Source: Ruegeria marisrubri
GTDB taxonomy: Bacteria; Pseudomonadota; Alphaproteobacteria; Rhodobacterales; Rhodobacteraceae
Direction of reading: 5' to 3'
NCBI RefSeq assembly: GCF_001507595.1
Contig: NZ_LQBQ01000039.1
Span: forward strand, 1 to 64,000
Length of the DNA: 64,000 nt
Program-made: the position numbers and the translations under genes
Notes under the pieces: model-generated
Database searches by the model: none
What the model saw: the letters and a program-made list of their open reading frames with translations, nothing else
Told to the model about the DNA's origin: nothing
Shown here: positions 8,583-18,362 of the stretch, piece by piece
Position numbering within the stretch: position 1 is the stretch's first letter
How the letters are laid out: each line of letters opens with the position of its first letter

Positions 8583-10910
8583 ATGCATTCGACGGAGGCC
8601 CAGTTGGACCGTATCGCCCGCACCATCGCCACGGAAATCAATGCCCGCCCCGAACAGGTGGACGCGGCGGTCAAGCTGCTGGACGAAGGCGCCACCGTGC
8701 CCTTCGTGGCGCGCTACCGCAAAGAGGTGACGGGCGGGCTGGACGACAGCCAGCTGCGCACCCTGTCCGACCGGCTGGCCTATCTGCGCGAGCTTGAGGC
8801 GCGGCGCGAGACGATCCTGAACTCGATCAAGGATCAGGGCAAGCTGACCGACGATCTGGCCAAGTCCATCGCCCGCGCCGAGACCAAGGCGCAGCTCGAG
8901 GACATCTACCTGCCCTACAAACCCAAGCGTCGCACCAAGGCGATGATCGCGCGCGAAAACGGGCTGGAGCCGCTGGCCGACGCGATCCTGGCCGACCGCA
9001 GCGCCGAGCCCGAGGCTCTGGCCCAGGCCTATGTGACCGAGGCCGTCCCCACCACCAAGGACGCGCTGAACGGCGCGCGCGACATCATCACCGAGCGTCT
9101 GACCGAAAACGCGGCCCTTCTGGGCGAGCTGCGCAGCTTCATGCAGGCCGAGGCGCTTCTGACCTCGAAGGTGATCGAGGGCAAGGAACAGGAAGGCGCC
9201 AAGTTCAGCGACTATTTCGACCATGCCGAGCCCTGGGCCAAGGTGCCTTCGCACCGGGCGCTGGCGATGCTGCGCGCCTCGAAAGAGGGGATCGTGACGT
9301 TGGACATCGCCCCTGACCCCGAAACTGGCGCGGCGCGGGCCGAGGCGATCGTGGCGGCCCATCTGCAGACGCGCGGCGACGGGCCGGGCGATGGGTGGCT
9401 GCGCAAGGTCGCGGGCTGGACCTGGCGGGTAAAACTGTCGCTGTCGATGATGGTCGAGCTGATGGCCGATCTGCGCAGCCGCGCGCAGGACGAGGCCATT
9501 CAGGTGTTTGCCCGCAACCTCAAGGACCTGCTGTTTTCCGCACCGGCTGGCCCGCGGCCGACCCTGGGGCTGGACCCGGGCATCCGCACTGGCGTCAAGG
9601 CCGCGGTGGTGGATTCGACGGGCAAGCTGGTGGCGACCGACACGCTGTATCCGTTCCAGCCCAGGAACGATCTGCGCGGCGCGCAGGCCGCCATCCTGAA
9701 CCTGATCGCCACGCACAAGGTCGAACTGATCGCCATCGGCAACGGCACCGCCAGCCGCGAGACCGAACGGCTGGTGGCCGACACGCTGAAACTGCTGCCC
9801 AAGGGGGTGCAGGCGCCCACCAAGGTCGTGGTGTCCGAGGCAGGGGCCTCGGTCTATTCGGCCTCGGAACTGGCCGCGCGCGAGTTTCCCGATCTCGATG
9901 TCTCGCTGCGCGGGGCGGTGTCGATCGCCCGCCGCCTGCAAGATCCGCTGGCCGAATTGGTCAAGATCGAACCCAAGAGCATCGGTGTCGGCCAGTATCA
10001 GCACGACGTTGACCAACACCGGCTGAGCCAGTCTCTGGAAGCCGTGATCGAGGACGTGGTGAACGCCGTGGGCGTCGATCTGAACACCGCCTCGGCGCCG
10101 CTGCTGGCCCATGTCTCGGGCCTGGGCCCCGGCCTGGCCGAAGCAATCGTGACGCATCGCGACCTGAACGGCGCGTTCCGGTCGCGGCAGGATCTGCTGA
10201 AGGTCGCCCGCCTTGGCCCCCGCGCCTTCGAGCAATGCGCGGGCTTCCTGCGCATCCGCGACGGGGACGAACCGCTGGACGCCTCGGCCGTCCACCCCGA
10301 GGCCTATGACGTGGCTCGCCGCATCGTGCAGGCCTGCGGCCGCGACATCCGGCAGATCATGGGCAATGAAGGTGCGTTTCGCGGCCTGCGCGCCGAACAG
10401 TTCGTGGATGAGCGGTTCGGCCTGCCCACGGTGCGCGACATCTTTGCCGAGCTGGAAAAGCCTGGCCGAGATCCGCGCCCCAGCTTCGTTACCGCCAGCT
10501 TCAAGGACGGTGTCGAAGAGATCACCGACCTCAAGCCCGGCATGGTCCTGGAAGGCACCGTCACCAACGTTGCCGCCTTTGGCGCCTTCGTCGATATCGG
10601 CGTGCATCAGGACGGGTTGGTTCATGTCAGCCAGCTGGCCGACCGCTTCGTCAAGGACCCGCACGAGGTGGTCAAGGCGGGTCAGGTCGTGCGCGTGCGC
10701 GTGGTCGAGGTGGACGTGCCTCGCAAGCGGATCGGCCTGTCAATGCGCAAGGATGGAGGAGCCTCGGCCCGCGAGGACAAGGCCGCGTGGGGGCCTTCCC
10801 GGAACCAGAGCCAGACGCGACAGAAATCAGGCAAAGGCCCTGCGCAGAAAGGCGGTGAGGGCAATGGCGCGCTGGGCGCGGCCCTGATGGATGCCTTTCG
10901 GAAACGTTGA
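8583..10910 (+). CDS. tex: Tex family RNA-binding transcription accessory protein
   Basis: The protein has 775 aa from ATG 8583, matching the ~770-aa Tex family. Order of domains: N-terminal helical Tex domain ([41 protein letters not shown]), a YqgF/RNase H-like domain ([38 protein letters not shown]), helix-hairpin-helix region ([28 protein letters not shown]) and a C-terminal S1 RNA-binding domain ([31 protein letters not shown]). A Ser/Lys/Gln-rich tail follows. The open frame begins at 8421, but the first 54 codons resemble no Tex protein, so the later start is preferred. Tex acts on nucleic acids during transcription and stress; the precise role here is unknown. Confidence 0.95.
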   Translation: MHSTEAQLDRIARTIATEINARPEQVDAAVKLLDEGATVPFVARYRKEVTGGLDDSQLRTLSDRLAYLRELEARRETILNSIKDQGKLTDDLAKSIARAETKAQLEDIYLPYKPKRRTKAMIARENGLEPLADAILADRSAEPEALAQAYVTEAVPTTKDALNGARDIITERLTENAALLGELRSFMQAEALLTSKVIEGKEQEGAKFSDYFDHAEPWAKVPSHRALAMLRASKEGIVTLDIAPDPETGAARAEAIVAAHLQTRGDGPGDGWLRKVAGWTWRVKLSLSMMVELMADLRSRAQDEAIQVFARNLKDLLFSAPAGPRPTLGLDPGIRTGVKAAVVDSTGKLVATDTLYPFQPRNDLRGAQAAILNLIATHKVELIAIGNGTASRETERLVADTLKLLPKGVQAPTKVVVSEAGASVYSASELAAREFPDLDVSLRGAVSIARRLQDPLAELVKIEPKSIGVGQYQHDVDQHRLSQSLEAVIEDVVNAVGVDLNTASAPLLAHVSGLGPGLAEAIVTHRDLNGAFRSRQDLLKVARLGPRAFEQCAGFLRIRDGDEPLDASAVHPEAYDVARRIVQACGRDIRQIMGNEGAFRGLRAEQFVDERFGLPTVRDIFAELEKPGRDPRPSFVTASFKDGVEEITDLKPGMVLEGTVTNVAAFGAFVDIGVHQDGLVHVSQLADRFVKDPHEVVKAGQVVRVRVVEVDVPRKRIGLSMRKDGGASAREDKAAWGPSRNQSQTRQKSGKGPAQKGGEGNGALGAALMDAFRKR

Positions 10911-10952
10911 GGCTGGCTGGCCGTATCGAAAGAGCGGCCAAGGTCTGGGAAA

Positions 10953-10969
10953 CGCCCTTTCAAAGGGCG
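10953..10969. terminator. Possible bidirectional hairpin between convergent tex and nadC
   Basis: Inverted arms CGCCCTTT and AAAGGGCG are separated by one base, so the real loop would be larger. It lies 42 bases after tex and 48 bases after nadC on the other strand. There is no U-tract on either side, so Rho-independent activity is uncertain. Confidence 0.35.
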
Positions 10970-11017
10970 GTTGGAGTGAAGCCCTATTACCCGCGCGAAG
11001 GCGACGGGCAGCTTCGT

Positions 11018-11866
11018 TCAGAAATCCAGGCCCAGGTCCATTGTCCGGTAGGAATGGGTGAGGGCGCCTGACGAGATGTAGTCGACCCCGGTCGCCGCGA
11101 TGTCGGCGACCGTTTCGCGGGTGACGTTGCCCGAGGCCTCAGCCACCAGCCGCCCGTCGATCATCGCCACCGCTTCGCGCAGCATGTCGGGGGACATGTT
11201 GTCGAGCAGCACCGCGTCGGCGCCGCCGACTTCCAGCACCTCGGCCAGTTGTTCCAGATGATCCACCTCGATCTCGACCTTCATCATGTGCGAGGCGGTG
11301 GCCTTGGTGGCTTCCAGCACCGCGCGCACGCCACCGGCGGCGGCAATGTGGTTGTCCTTGATCAGGATCGCATCCGACAGCGAATAGCGATGGTTGAAGC
11401 CGCCCCCATGCAGCACGGCCTGTTTTTCGACGATCCGCAGACCGGGTGTGGTCTTGCGCGTGCAGGTGATGCGGGCTTTGGTGCCTCGTGTCTCGGCGAC
11501 CAGCGCTGCCGTCTGTGTCGCGATCCCGCAGAGCCGCCCGGCAAAGTTGAGGGCAACACGCTCGCCGCTCAGGATCGACGCGGCGCTGCCCCGGATTTCC
11601 ATCAGCGTATCGCCCTTGGAACAAGTGTCGCCATCGGCGACGAAAGCGGAAACGTCCAGCGTCGGGTCCACCAGTCGAAACGCCAGCCCGGCCACCTGCA
11701 TGCCGGACACCACCACATCCTCGCGCGCGTTCAGGCGGGCGGTATAGGTGGTTCCCGAGGAGATCACGGTGCGGGTGGTGATATCGCCGTAACTGCCCAG
11801 ATCTTCCATCAGGGCGGCCCGCACCAGCGGTTCCAGGATCAGGTCGGGGAGGGCAGCGTGGCTCAT
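11018..11866 (-). CDS. nadC: Quinolinate phosphoribosyltransferase (carboxylating)
   Basis: The protein has 282 aa, normal for NadC. Signature segments are GDITTRTVI near the N-terminus, TRKTTPGLRIVEKQAV and HRYSLSDAILIKDNHI (substrate-binding basic residues), then EIEVDHLEQL and ADAVLLDNM. It joins quinolinate with PRPP to make nicotinate mononucleotide, the third step of de novo NAD synthesis. It is last in the operon order nadA-nadB-nadC, and its ATG overlaps the nadB stop by four bases (ATGA). Confidence 0.96.
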   Translation of the reverse strand: MSHAALPDLILEPLVRAALMEDLGSYGDITTRTVISSGTTYTARLNAREDVVVSGMQVAGLAFRLVDPTLDVSAFVADGDTCSKGDTLMEIRGSAASILSGERVALNFAGRLCGIATQTAALVAETRGTKARITCTRKTTPGLRIVEKQAVLHGGGFNHRYSLSDAILIKDNHIAAAGGVRAVLEATKATASHMMKVEIEVDHLEQLAEVLEVGGADAVLLDNMSPDMLREAVAMIDGRLVAEASGNVTRETVADIAATGVDYISSGALTHSYRTMDLGLDF

Positions 11867-13431
11867 GCGATGTCCTTTGCAAGTTCGTCCCGAAGCGCCA
11901 TGGCTTCGCGCAGCGTCATCCGCGACCTCCGGCCGGGCGCCTGCAGGGTCTCGGGAAAGTCGGATCGGTAATGTGCCCCACGACTTTCTTCGCGCAGCAG
12001 TGCGGCGGCAGCGATCAGCGTGGCGGTCGCAGTCATGTTGCGGAAACTGTCGTCAGTCCCATGCGCGGCCTCGAGCCGGGCAATACCGGTCAGTGCGGCC
12101 TGCAACCCTGCCGCGTCGCGCACGACGCCCACCTTGTCCGTCATCGTCTGGCGCAGAGCGGCAACGGTCTGCGGATCGGGTGTGGTGCCGCCGGGTTCGA
12201 AGCTCACCTCCACCTCGGGGGCGTCGTCGGCGGCAGCCACGGTATCCGCGATGTCAAGCGCGCAGGCGCGGGCAAAGACCAGCGCCTCGAGCAATCCGTT
12301 CGAGGCAAGCCGGTTGGCACCGTGCAACCCGGTCGAAGCCGCCTCGCCGCAGGCCCAGAGATTGCCCAGCGACGCGCGCCCTTTCAGATCGGTGGCAATG
12401 CCGCCCATGTGATAATGCGCCGCCGCCGCGACCGGAATCGGATCGGTTATGGGATCAATTCCATTTCGGATGCAGGCCTGTGCGACCGAGGGGAACAGGT
12501 CGGTAATCCGGTCGCCGATCGCCCTTCGGGTATCCAGCGCCGGGCGATTGCCTGCCTGAGTCTGGGCATAGATGGCGCGCGCCACCACGTCGCGCGGGGC
12601 AAGCTCGGCGTCGGGATGCACGTCGGGCATGAACCGATGGCCGTTCCGGTCGATCAGAACGGCGCCCTCACCACGCAATGCCTCGGTGGCAAGCGGCGCA
12701 GGATCCTCGCCCGCGTCGATGGCGGTCGGGTGGAACTGGACGAACTCGGCATCGGCGATCTCGGCCCCGGCGCGGGCCGCCATGCCGATCACCTGCCCCC
12801 GGATGCGGGGCGGATTGGTGGTCAGCGCATAGAGCCCTCCTGATCCACCGCCTGCCAGCAAAAAGGCCGGGCCACGCAGCAATACGGGCTGTGAACCTTC
12901 CGGTGAGGAAGACGTCAGAACAACGCCGGTAACGCGCGTGCCATCGGTTTCCAGCCGTACCGCCTGCGCCCCTTCGAGAACCTGCACCGAGGGTGTCTTG
13001 CGCAGCTCGGCGATCAGCGCCCGCATGATCTCGGCCCCGGCCTGGTCGCCCTTGACCCGGACCACGCGCGCGATGCTGTGGGCGGCCTCGCGCGACAGGA
13101 CGTAGTCGCCGCTGGCCGTCCGGTCGAAACCGGTGCCCAGATCCGTCAGGTCGAGGATGTGGTCGCGGGCGGCGCGGGTGACGTAATCCGCCACCTCTCG
13201 CAGAACGGCGCCTGCGCCGGCGCGCTCTGTATCCTCGGCATGGGCCTCGGGGCTGTCGGCGGGATTCATCGCGGCCGCGACGCCCCCTTGGGCCCAGGCC
13301 GAACTTGCGCCGGTTCCCAGGGGGTCAGGGGAAATCAACACCACCGGGCGCGGGGCCAGTTTCAACGCCGCATAGACCGCGGCCAGACCCGCACCGACGA
13401 TGACCACCCGGTCGGTGGTGACGGTCCGCAT
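11863..13431 (-). CDS. nadB: L-aspartate oxidase
   Basis: The protein has 522 aa from ATG 13431. The N-terminus has the FAD-binding VVIVGAGLAAVYAALKLAP motif, followed by SSAWAQGGVAAA, DAEFVQFHPTA and the C-terminal GEAASTGLHGANRLASNGLLE, all characteristic of NadB. It oxidises L-aspartate to iminoaspartate for quinolinate synthesis. The frame stays open upstream into nadA (to 14187), but that part is the antisense-frame shadow of nadA. The chosen start sits nine bases downstream of the nadA stop. Confidence 0.95.
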   Translation of the reverse strand: MRTVTTDRVVIVGAGLAAVYAALKLAPRPVVLISPDPLGTGASSAWAQGGVAAAMNPADSPEAHAEDTERAGAGAVLREVADYVTRAARDHILDLTDLGTGFDRTASGDYVLSREAAHSIARVVRVKGDQAGAEIMRALIAELRKTPSVQVLEGAQAVRLETDGTRVTGVVLTSSSPEGSQPVLLRGPAFLLAGGGSGGLYALTTNPPRIRGQVIGMAARAGAEIADAEFVQFHPTAIDAGEDPAPLATEALRGEGAVLIDRNGHRFMPDVHPDAELAPRDVVARAIYAQTQAGNRPALDTRRAIGDRITDLFPSVAQACIRNGIDPITDPIPVAAAAHYHMGGIATDLKGRASLGNLWACGEAASTGLHGANRLASNGLLEALVFARACALDIADTVAAADDAPEVEVSFEPGGTTPDPQTVAALRQTMTDKVGVVRDAAGLQAALTGIARLEAAHGTDDSFRNMTATATLIAAAALLREESRGAHYRSDFPETLQAPGRRSRMTLREAMALRDELAKDIA

Positions 13432-13439
13432 CGGCGTCT

Positions 13440-14537
13440 TCAGAGCCCCAGCTTGCGGCTGAGGTCGATCATGCGCTGAACCGACAGCCGCGCCTTGTCG
13501 GCGACGGCGGGGTCCACCTCGACCTGGCCGGTCATGGTGTCGAGTGCAAAAAGAACCTTCTCGAGCGAGATCTTCTTCATGTAGGGGCACATGTTGCACG
13601 GGCCGACGAACTCGACCTCGGGCAATTCGTCCGCGATGTTCGACGCCATCGAGCACTCGGTAATCAACAGCGCCTTTTCCGGCTTCTCGTCGGTGACATA
13701 TTTGATGATGCCGCTGGTCGAGCCCGAGAAATCCGCCTCGGCCACCACGTCGGGCGGACATTCCGGGTGCGCGATCAGCCGGGTGCCGGGGTTCCATTCG
13801 CGGAACTCGCGCAGATCCTGTGCGGTGTATTGCTCGTGGACGATGCACGATCCTTCCCACCAGACCACGTTCTTCTGCGGCACCTGCCTGGCCACGTTCT
13901 GCGCCAGATACTGGTCCGGCGTCATGATCACCGTGTCGCTCTCCTGCGCCGCGACGATCTGCGCGGCGTTGGACGAGGTGCAGCAGATGTCGGATGCCGC
14001 CTTCACCTCGGCGGTGGTGTTCACGTAGGAGACGACCGGAGCGCCGGGATAGCGGCGGCGCATTTCTTCGACACCCTCGGCGGTGATCGATTCGGCCAGA
14101 GAACAGCCCGCCTCCATGTCCGGCATCAGCACGGTTTTCTCCGGGCTGAGGATCTTGGAGGTTTCGGCCATGAAATGCACGCCGCATTGCACGATAACGT
14201 CCGCCTCGACCTCGGTTGCCTTGATGGCCAGCTGCAAACTGTCGCCCACGAAATCCGAAACACCGTGAAAGATCTCGGGCGTCATGTAGTTGTGGCCCAG
14301 AATGACGGCGTTCCGCTCTTTCTTGAGCGCGTTGATGGCCCTGACGTAGGGTGCATAGATTGCCCAGTCAGCCGGTGAAACCACGCGGCTCATGCGGGCG
14401 TAGATGTCGCTCATCTCGGCCGCCAGTTCCGGCGAGGGTGCGAGATCGTATTTTTCGGAGAGAGTTGCGCGCAGCGCGGGGAGGTCGAACACGGGTCTGT
14501 ATTTTCTGCCTGTTAGATCGGTGTTCAGATAGTCCAT
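13440..14537 (-). CDS. nadA: Quinolinate synthase A
   Basis: The protein has 365 aa from ATG 14537. NadA motifs with the three presumed [4Fe-4S] cysteines are visible: AGCSLAES (Cys), DICCTSSNA (Cys) and GPCNMCPYMKKI (Cys). HNYMTPEI and CGVHFMAETSKIL supply substrate residues. It condenses iminoaspartate with dihydroxyacetone phosphate. The frame is open upstream to 14663, but the extra 42 residues are Arg/Pro-rich and not conserved in the family as I know it, so the MDYLNTDL start is preferred. It is the first gene of nadABC. Confidence 0.95.
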   Translation of the reverse strand: MDYLNTDLTGRKYRPVFDLPALRATLSEKYDLAPSPELAAEMSDIYARMSRVVSPADWAIYAPYVRAINALKKERNAVILGHNYMTPEIFHGVSDFVGDSLQLAIKATEVEADVIVQCGVHFMAETSKILSPEKTVLMPDMEAGCSLAESITAEGVEEMRRRYPGAPVVSYVNTTAEVKAASDICCTSSNAAQIVAAQESDTVIMTPDQYLAQNVARQVPQKNVVWWEGSCIVHEQYTAQDLREFREWNPGTRLIAHPECPPDVVAEADFSGSTSGIIKYVTDEKPEKALLITECSMASNIADELPEVEFVGPCNMCPYMKKISLEKVLFALDTMTGQVEVDPAVADKARLSVQRMIDLSRKLGL

Positions 14538-14751
14538 TTGCAGGGGGATTTCCACCCTTTGATTCGGAACGCCGTTCTTGGCCCGCCGACGGGCGATCGA
14601 TCTTCGGGGGCAGGCATGTCGCGCGAGCCATCCTGTGGCTTGTGGTGTCGGCAGGGGCGGCACCCGGACGGATATCCTTGCGCATCACCCTGTTGTTCAG
14701 ACAAAATGTTTGCTCTGGCCGCCGTCAGAGTTTACGCAGTGAACCGACAAG

Positions 14752-15510
14752 ATGAATGCCCCCCTGGACATACCGCTCCACACCCGGACATGCGCGCGCC
14801 TCGAAATGGCGGGGGTGTGCTATGGCAAGGCCGGGGTCGATATCCTGAAGGATATTGCACTGGACCTGAGCGTTCGGCGCGTCGGCATCGTAGGGCGTAA
14901 CGGATCCGGGAAATCGACGCTTGTACGTCTTCTCTGCGGCCTGATCGCACCCGACAGGGGTCACGTCCGGGTGGACGGAGTGGATTGCTTTGCGGACCGC
15001 CGGGCGGCGTTGCGCACGGTGGGCATCCTGTTTCAGAACCCCGATCACCAGATCATCTTTCCCACGGTTGGCGAAGAAGTCGCCTTTGGCTTGCGCCAAT
15101 TGGGTCATTCCAAGTCCGAGGCACAGCAGCTGGCTCGCGCGACGCTCGACCGTTTCGGCCGGGCGGATTGGTATGACCGTTCGGTTCAGGCGCTGTCGCA
15201 GGGGCAACGGCATCTGGTCTGCCTGATGTCCGTTCTGGCCATGCAGCCCAAAGTCATCATCCTGGACGAGCCGTTTTCCGGGCTCGACATTCCCACCACC
15301 CGGGCCCTGCGCCGCGAGTTGGATGGGATCGAGGCGACACTGGTGCATGTCACGCATGACCCCGTCAGCCTGGCGGACTATGACCACGTCATCTGGTTGT
15401 CCGAGGGACGGATCGAAGAGCAGGGCTCGGCCGAATCTGTATTGGCGCGATTCGTCGAGCGCATGGAGCGGGAAGGAGAGCAAGATGCTTTCGCTGACTT
15501 CTCCGGTTAG
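14752..15510 (+). CDS. bioM: Biotin ECF transporter ATPase BioM
   Basis: The protein has 252 aa with Walker A GRNGSGKST (48-56), the ECF-type Q-loop FQNPDHQIIFPTV, a signature variant LSQGQ, Walker B VIILDEPFSGLD and an H-loop in VTHD. FQNPD-Q is typical of CbiO/EcfA ATPases. With BioN and BioY it forms the energy-coupling factor transporter for biotin. It starts 214 bases from divergent nadA. It overlaps bioN by 26 bases, indicating an operon. I looked for an alphaproteobacterial BioR box (TTAT-N2-ATAA type) upstream and did not find one. Confidence 0.9.
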   Translation: MNAPLDIPLHTRTCARLEMAGVCYGKAGVDILKDIALDLSVRRVGIVGRNGSGKSTLVRLLCGLIAPDRGHVRVDGVDCFADRRAALRTVGILFQNPDHQIIFPTVGEEVAFGLRQLGHSKSEAQQLARATLDRFGRADWYDRSVQALSQGQRHLVCLMSVLAMQPKVIILDEPFSGLDIPTTRALRRELDGIEATLVHVTHDPVSLADYDHVIWLSEGRIEEQGSAESVLARFVERMEREGEQDAFADFSG

Positions 15511-16093
15511 GACGCCCTATCACCGGCTTCCCGCCGGGCCGAAGCTGCTGGTGCTGTCGCTGGTCACCTTCCTGCTGTTCGCGGTCGAGACATGGGTTTT
15601 CATGTTGGCGGCGCTGGCAGTCGTTGCGCTGTTGTTTGCGATCCCCGGCCGCCCGTTCTGGACAGAGGGCCTGCGCCTGCTGCGGCCGGTTTCGTTTTTC
15701 GTGGCGATTGTCTTGGTCTGGCACATCGCCACGGGTGATGTCGGGGCCGGTGTCACGATCTGTCTGCGTCTGGTCGTCGCGATTTCGCTTGCCAATCTGG
15801 TGACGTTGACGACGCGGATGGAAGACATGCTGGACGTGGTGCGAAAGCTCTTCGCGCCCTTGCGGCGGTTTGGCCTTTCGCCCGACATTCTTGCCTTTTC
15901 GGTTGCGCTGGTGGTTCGTTTCGCGCCGGTCCTGCTGGAAAAAGGGTCCCGATTGGCCGAAGCATGGCGCGCCCGGAGTGCGCGGCGGGCGCGCTGGAAC
16001 ATCATCCTTCCCCTGACGCTGATCGCGCTCGACGATGCCGATCACGTCTCCGAGGCCCTGCGCGCCCGGGGCGGGCTGGACACTGGTTACTGA
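15485..16093 (+). CDS. bioN: Biotin ECF transporter transmembrane protein BioN
   Basis: The protein has 202 aa and is an integral membrane EcfT-type coupling protein with about four to five hydrophobic segments (LLVLSLVTFLLFAVETWVFM, PVSFFVAIVLVWHIATG). The two coupling-helix motifs are present as EAWRARSAR and SEALRARGG. It links BioM ATP hydrolysis to the BioY substrate-binding component. The start overlaps the end of bioM; GGAAGGAG lies a few bases before ATG 15485. Confidence 0.9.
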   Translation: MLSLTSPVRTPYHRLPAGPKLLVLSLVTFLLFAVETWVFMLAALAVVALLFAIPGRPFWTEGLRLLRPVSFFVAIVLVWHIATGDVGAGVTICLRLVVAISLANLVTLTTRMEDMLDVVRKLFAPLRRFGLSPDILAFSVALVVRFAPVLLEKGSRLAEAWRARSARRARWNIILPLTLIALDDADHVSEALRARGGLDTGY

Positions 16094-16107
16094 GGAGAAC
16101 GCAGAAC

Positions 16108-16659
16108 ATGGAAAAGAACGTGGTGTTGATCGCCTTGTTTGCCGCGCTGATCGCGGTGCTGGGGATGATCCCAAAGATCGATCTGATCTCGGGCGTTCCG
16201 ATCACCGCGCAGAGTTTGGGTGTGATGCTCTGCGGTACCGTTCTGGGGGCGCGGCGCGGTGCGCTGGCCGTATTGCTGTTTCTGCTGCTGGTGGCGCTGG
16301 GGCTGCCACTGCTGGCCGGTGGCCGCGGGGGCCTAGGCCTGTTCGTTTCGCCCTCGGCGGGGTTCCTCATCGGCTTTCCGCTTGCGGCATTTGTTACCGG
16401 ACTCGTGGTCGAAAAGGCCGTCGGCCTCCCGCTGGCCGCCGCCGCATTCCTGGGGGCCGTTCTGGGCGGTATCGTTGCGCTCTACATCCCCGGTATCATC
16501 GGCATGGCGATCACGCTGGACAAGTCGCTGCCCGAGGCGGCGATGCTGGCGCTGCCCTTCCTGCCCGGTGACCTGATCAAGGCGGGGATCGCCGGGGTGC
16601 TGACCTCGGCCCTGGCCAAGGCACGCCCCGAGGCGCTGCTGTCGCGCGCCGCGCACTGA
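16108..16659 (+). CDS. bioY: Biotin transporter substrate-binding component BioY
   Basis: The protein has 183 aa, very hydrophobic, with the BioY landmarks VPITAQSLGVMLCGTVLGAR, the long LLFLLLVALGLPLLAGGRGG helix and SPSAGFLIGFPLAAFVTG. It is the S-component that binds biotin in the membrane. The start follows a TGAGGAGAAC ribosome site 14 bases after bioN. It converges with the MOSC gene, with 33 bases between stops. Confidence 0.94.
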   Translation: MEKNVVLIALFAALIAVLGMIPKIDLISGVPITAQSLGVMLCGTVLGARRGALAVLLFLLLVALGLPLLAGGRGGLGLFVSPSAGFLIGFPLAAFVTGLVVEKAVGLPLAAAAFLGAVLGGIVALYIPGIIGMAITLDKSLPEAAMLALPFLPGDLIKAGIAGVLTSALAKARPEALLSRAAH

Positions 16660-16692
16660 CCGGCCGACCGACTCTGCCGGTCCGTTTGCCCG

Positions 16693-17247
16693 TTAGCCCG
16701 GCTTGCGGATCGGCCCGTTCACTTCCAGGTCACCGGCTTCGACGATCTCGCACAGAATCCCGCGCAGCCGCAGCGGCTTGTTGCGTGGATCGTTGATCCA
16801 TTCGACCGAATCCGCCCCATAGCGCGTGCGCCATTTCACGCAGGCATCGTTGAAAACATCCGATACCCGCAACAGCGCGGACCCCGCTTGTAGCAGGCTT
16901 CCGGTCGGCAGGTTTTCCTCCGACAGGTTCAGGTCCGCGATGATCGTATCGCCGGGATGCGGTATTTCCGGGCCGCGGCGACAGACCGCGTGATAAACTC
17001 GGGCCCCGAGTATGCAGACCTGGATGCGCCTGTCAGGATTGCCCTGCGCGTCTCGCAACCAGGCCTTGTCGCGCCAGCGGTCTCCGACGACGCCACGCTC
17101 GGGACAGAACGAGATCCGTTCGGCAAAGACCCGTTGCCTGAAATCCGGGCGGTAGCAGATCACCTCGGCCCTCGCCTCGTCCTTCGGCGCGGCCGAGATG
17201 GATGGCAACAACGCATCCAGTTCGGCTCGGGTTGCAAAATCCGTCAT
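16693..17247 (-). CDS. MOSC domain-containing protein
   Basis: The protein has 184 aa. The order of segments (ERGVVGDRWRDKAWL, QVCILGARVYHAV, GDTIIADLNLSEENLPTGSLLQAGSALLRVSDVFNDACVKWRTRYG, RLRGILCEIVEAGDLEVNGPIRK) fits the MOSC beta-barrel found in molybdenum-cofactor sulfurase C-termini and YiiM. The conserved cysteine region is kept (NDACVKW). Start ATG 17247 overlaps the thiolase stop by four bases (ATGA), so it belongs to the ligase-thiolase operon. The substrate is unknown; sulfur transfer or a biotin-related sulfur step would be speculation. Confidence 0.75.
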   Translation of the reverse strand: MTDFATRAELDALLPSISAAPKDEARAEVICYRPDFRQRVFAERISFCPERGVVGDRWRDKAWLRDAQGNPDRRIQVCILGARVYHAVCRRGPEIPHPGDTIIADLNLSEENLPTGSLLQAGSALLRVSDVFNDACVKWRTRYGADSVEWINDPRNKPLRLRGILCEIVEAGDLEVNGPIRKPG

Positions 17248-18362
17248 GCTTCGTTCCACTCCAGAACCAATGCCGTTCCCAGGCCGCCTGCCGCCGCGAT
17301 TGCCGCCAGCCCCAGGCCGCCGGTCCGCATGAGGTCATGAAACAGACGCACGGCGAGTATGGTCCCCGAGGCGCCGATCGGGTGCCCCCGGGCCAGAGCG
17401 CCGCCCCTGCGGTTCACGATCTCTTCCGAGAGACCGGCCTGTTCGACGCAGGCGATGGCCTGCACCGCGAATGCCTCCATGATCTCTGCCTGCGCCAGAT
17501 CCGATGGAGACAGCGACAGACCGTCGAGTGTTTCCCTGATGGCCGCGACCGGAGCGATGCCGGGCAGTTCGGGCGGGCCGCCGCGGGAGGCCCCGCCCAA
17601 GATCGTTGCACCGGACCGGCCCAACTCTTTCCGGACCCGCTCTGACACGACAAGGCAAAATGCCGCGCCATCTGCCGCGACTGCCATGTTGGCCGTCGTG
17701 ATCGAGCCGCAGACCACCGGCGCCCGGGCGCACAGGCGCGGACCAAGCCGCCGTGTGAACGGATCACATTGGCCCTGGTCGGGCTGCAAAGGCAGGATTT
17801 CCCGCGCAAGTTCGTCGCGCGCGGCCAGTGCTTTCTGGTGGCTGCAAATGGCCCATTCGTCCTGCCTGCCGCGGCCTATGTCCAGCTGTTTCGCCAGGGC
17901 CTCGGCGGCTTCGGCCATGTCCGGGTCACGGTCGGGCCACGGAGCAAAGGGTGGCTGGTCGTAGGGTTGTGGCTCCGATCCGTCGGCAAAGCTGCGCATC
18001 CGGATCGGCCTGCGTGAATAGCTCTCGACCCCGCCGGCCAGCACCACCTCGGCCTGACCGGCCAGCACCATCGCACGGGCCAGCATCAGCGCATCCAGCC
18101 CGCCGCAGCATTGCCGGTCTATGCTGAGACCGCCGACCCGCTCGGGCAGGCCTGCCTGCAAGGCCGCAAGACGCGCAGGGTTGCCGCCGCCGCCCATGGC
18201 GTTGCTCACGATGACCTCGTCCACCTGGTCGGTGCCTAGACCGGCATCCTCGAGACAGGCCAGAAGCACCGGCGCGGCCAGTTCGTGCAGTTCGAGCCCC
18301 GCCAAGGCGCCACCTCGGGAGGCGACGATCGTACGTCGGGCTGCGATGACATGCGCCTGCAT
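17244..18362 (-). CDS. Thiolase-family protein with altered second catalytic site (YhfS-like)
   Basis: The protein has 372 aa with a thiolase fold. The nucleophile Cys is kept (DRQCCGGLDAL, Cys85) and so is the GHPIGASG histidine. Two other canonical positions differ. The NEAFA asparagine is Met (IMEAFAVQA), and the C-terminal CxGGG cysteine that acts as acid/base is replaced by Ala (AIAAAGGLG). This suggests a specialised acyltransferase rather than ordinary acetoacetyl-CoA thiolase. The start at 18362 shares a base with the stop of the acyl-CoA ligase gene. The partnership resembles B. subtilis yhfT-yhfS next to the bioY paralogue yhfU (established knowledge), here opposite bioMNY. Confidence 0.8.
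   Translation of the reverse strand: MQAHVIAARRTIVASRGGALAGLELHELAAPVLLACLEDAGLGTDQVDEVIVSNAMGGGGNPARLAALQAGLPERVGGLSIDRQCCGGLDALMLARAMVLAGQAEVVLAGGVESYSRRPIRMRSFADGSEPQPYDQPPFAPWPDRDPDMAEAAEALAKQLDIGRGRQDEWAICSHQKALAARDELAREILPLQPDQGQCDPFTRRLGPRLCARAPVVCGSITTANMAVAADGAAFCLVVSERVRKELGRSGATILGGASRGGPPELPGIAPVAAIRETLDGLSLSPSDLAQAEIMEAFAVQAIACVEQAGLSEEIVNRRGGALARGHPIGASGTILAVRLFHDLMRTGGLGLAAIAAAGGLGTALVLEWNEA

Noticed and set aside
13432..14187. Extension of nadB into nadA
   Set aside because: The extra 252 codons are an out-of-frame reading of nadA; NadB family proteins begin at the FAD motif found after ATG 13431.
14690..14751. BioR or BirA operator upstream of bioM
   Set aside because: I looked for a TTAT-N2-ATAA-type palindrome and found none.
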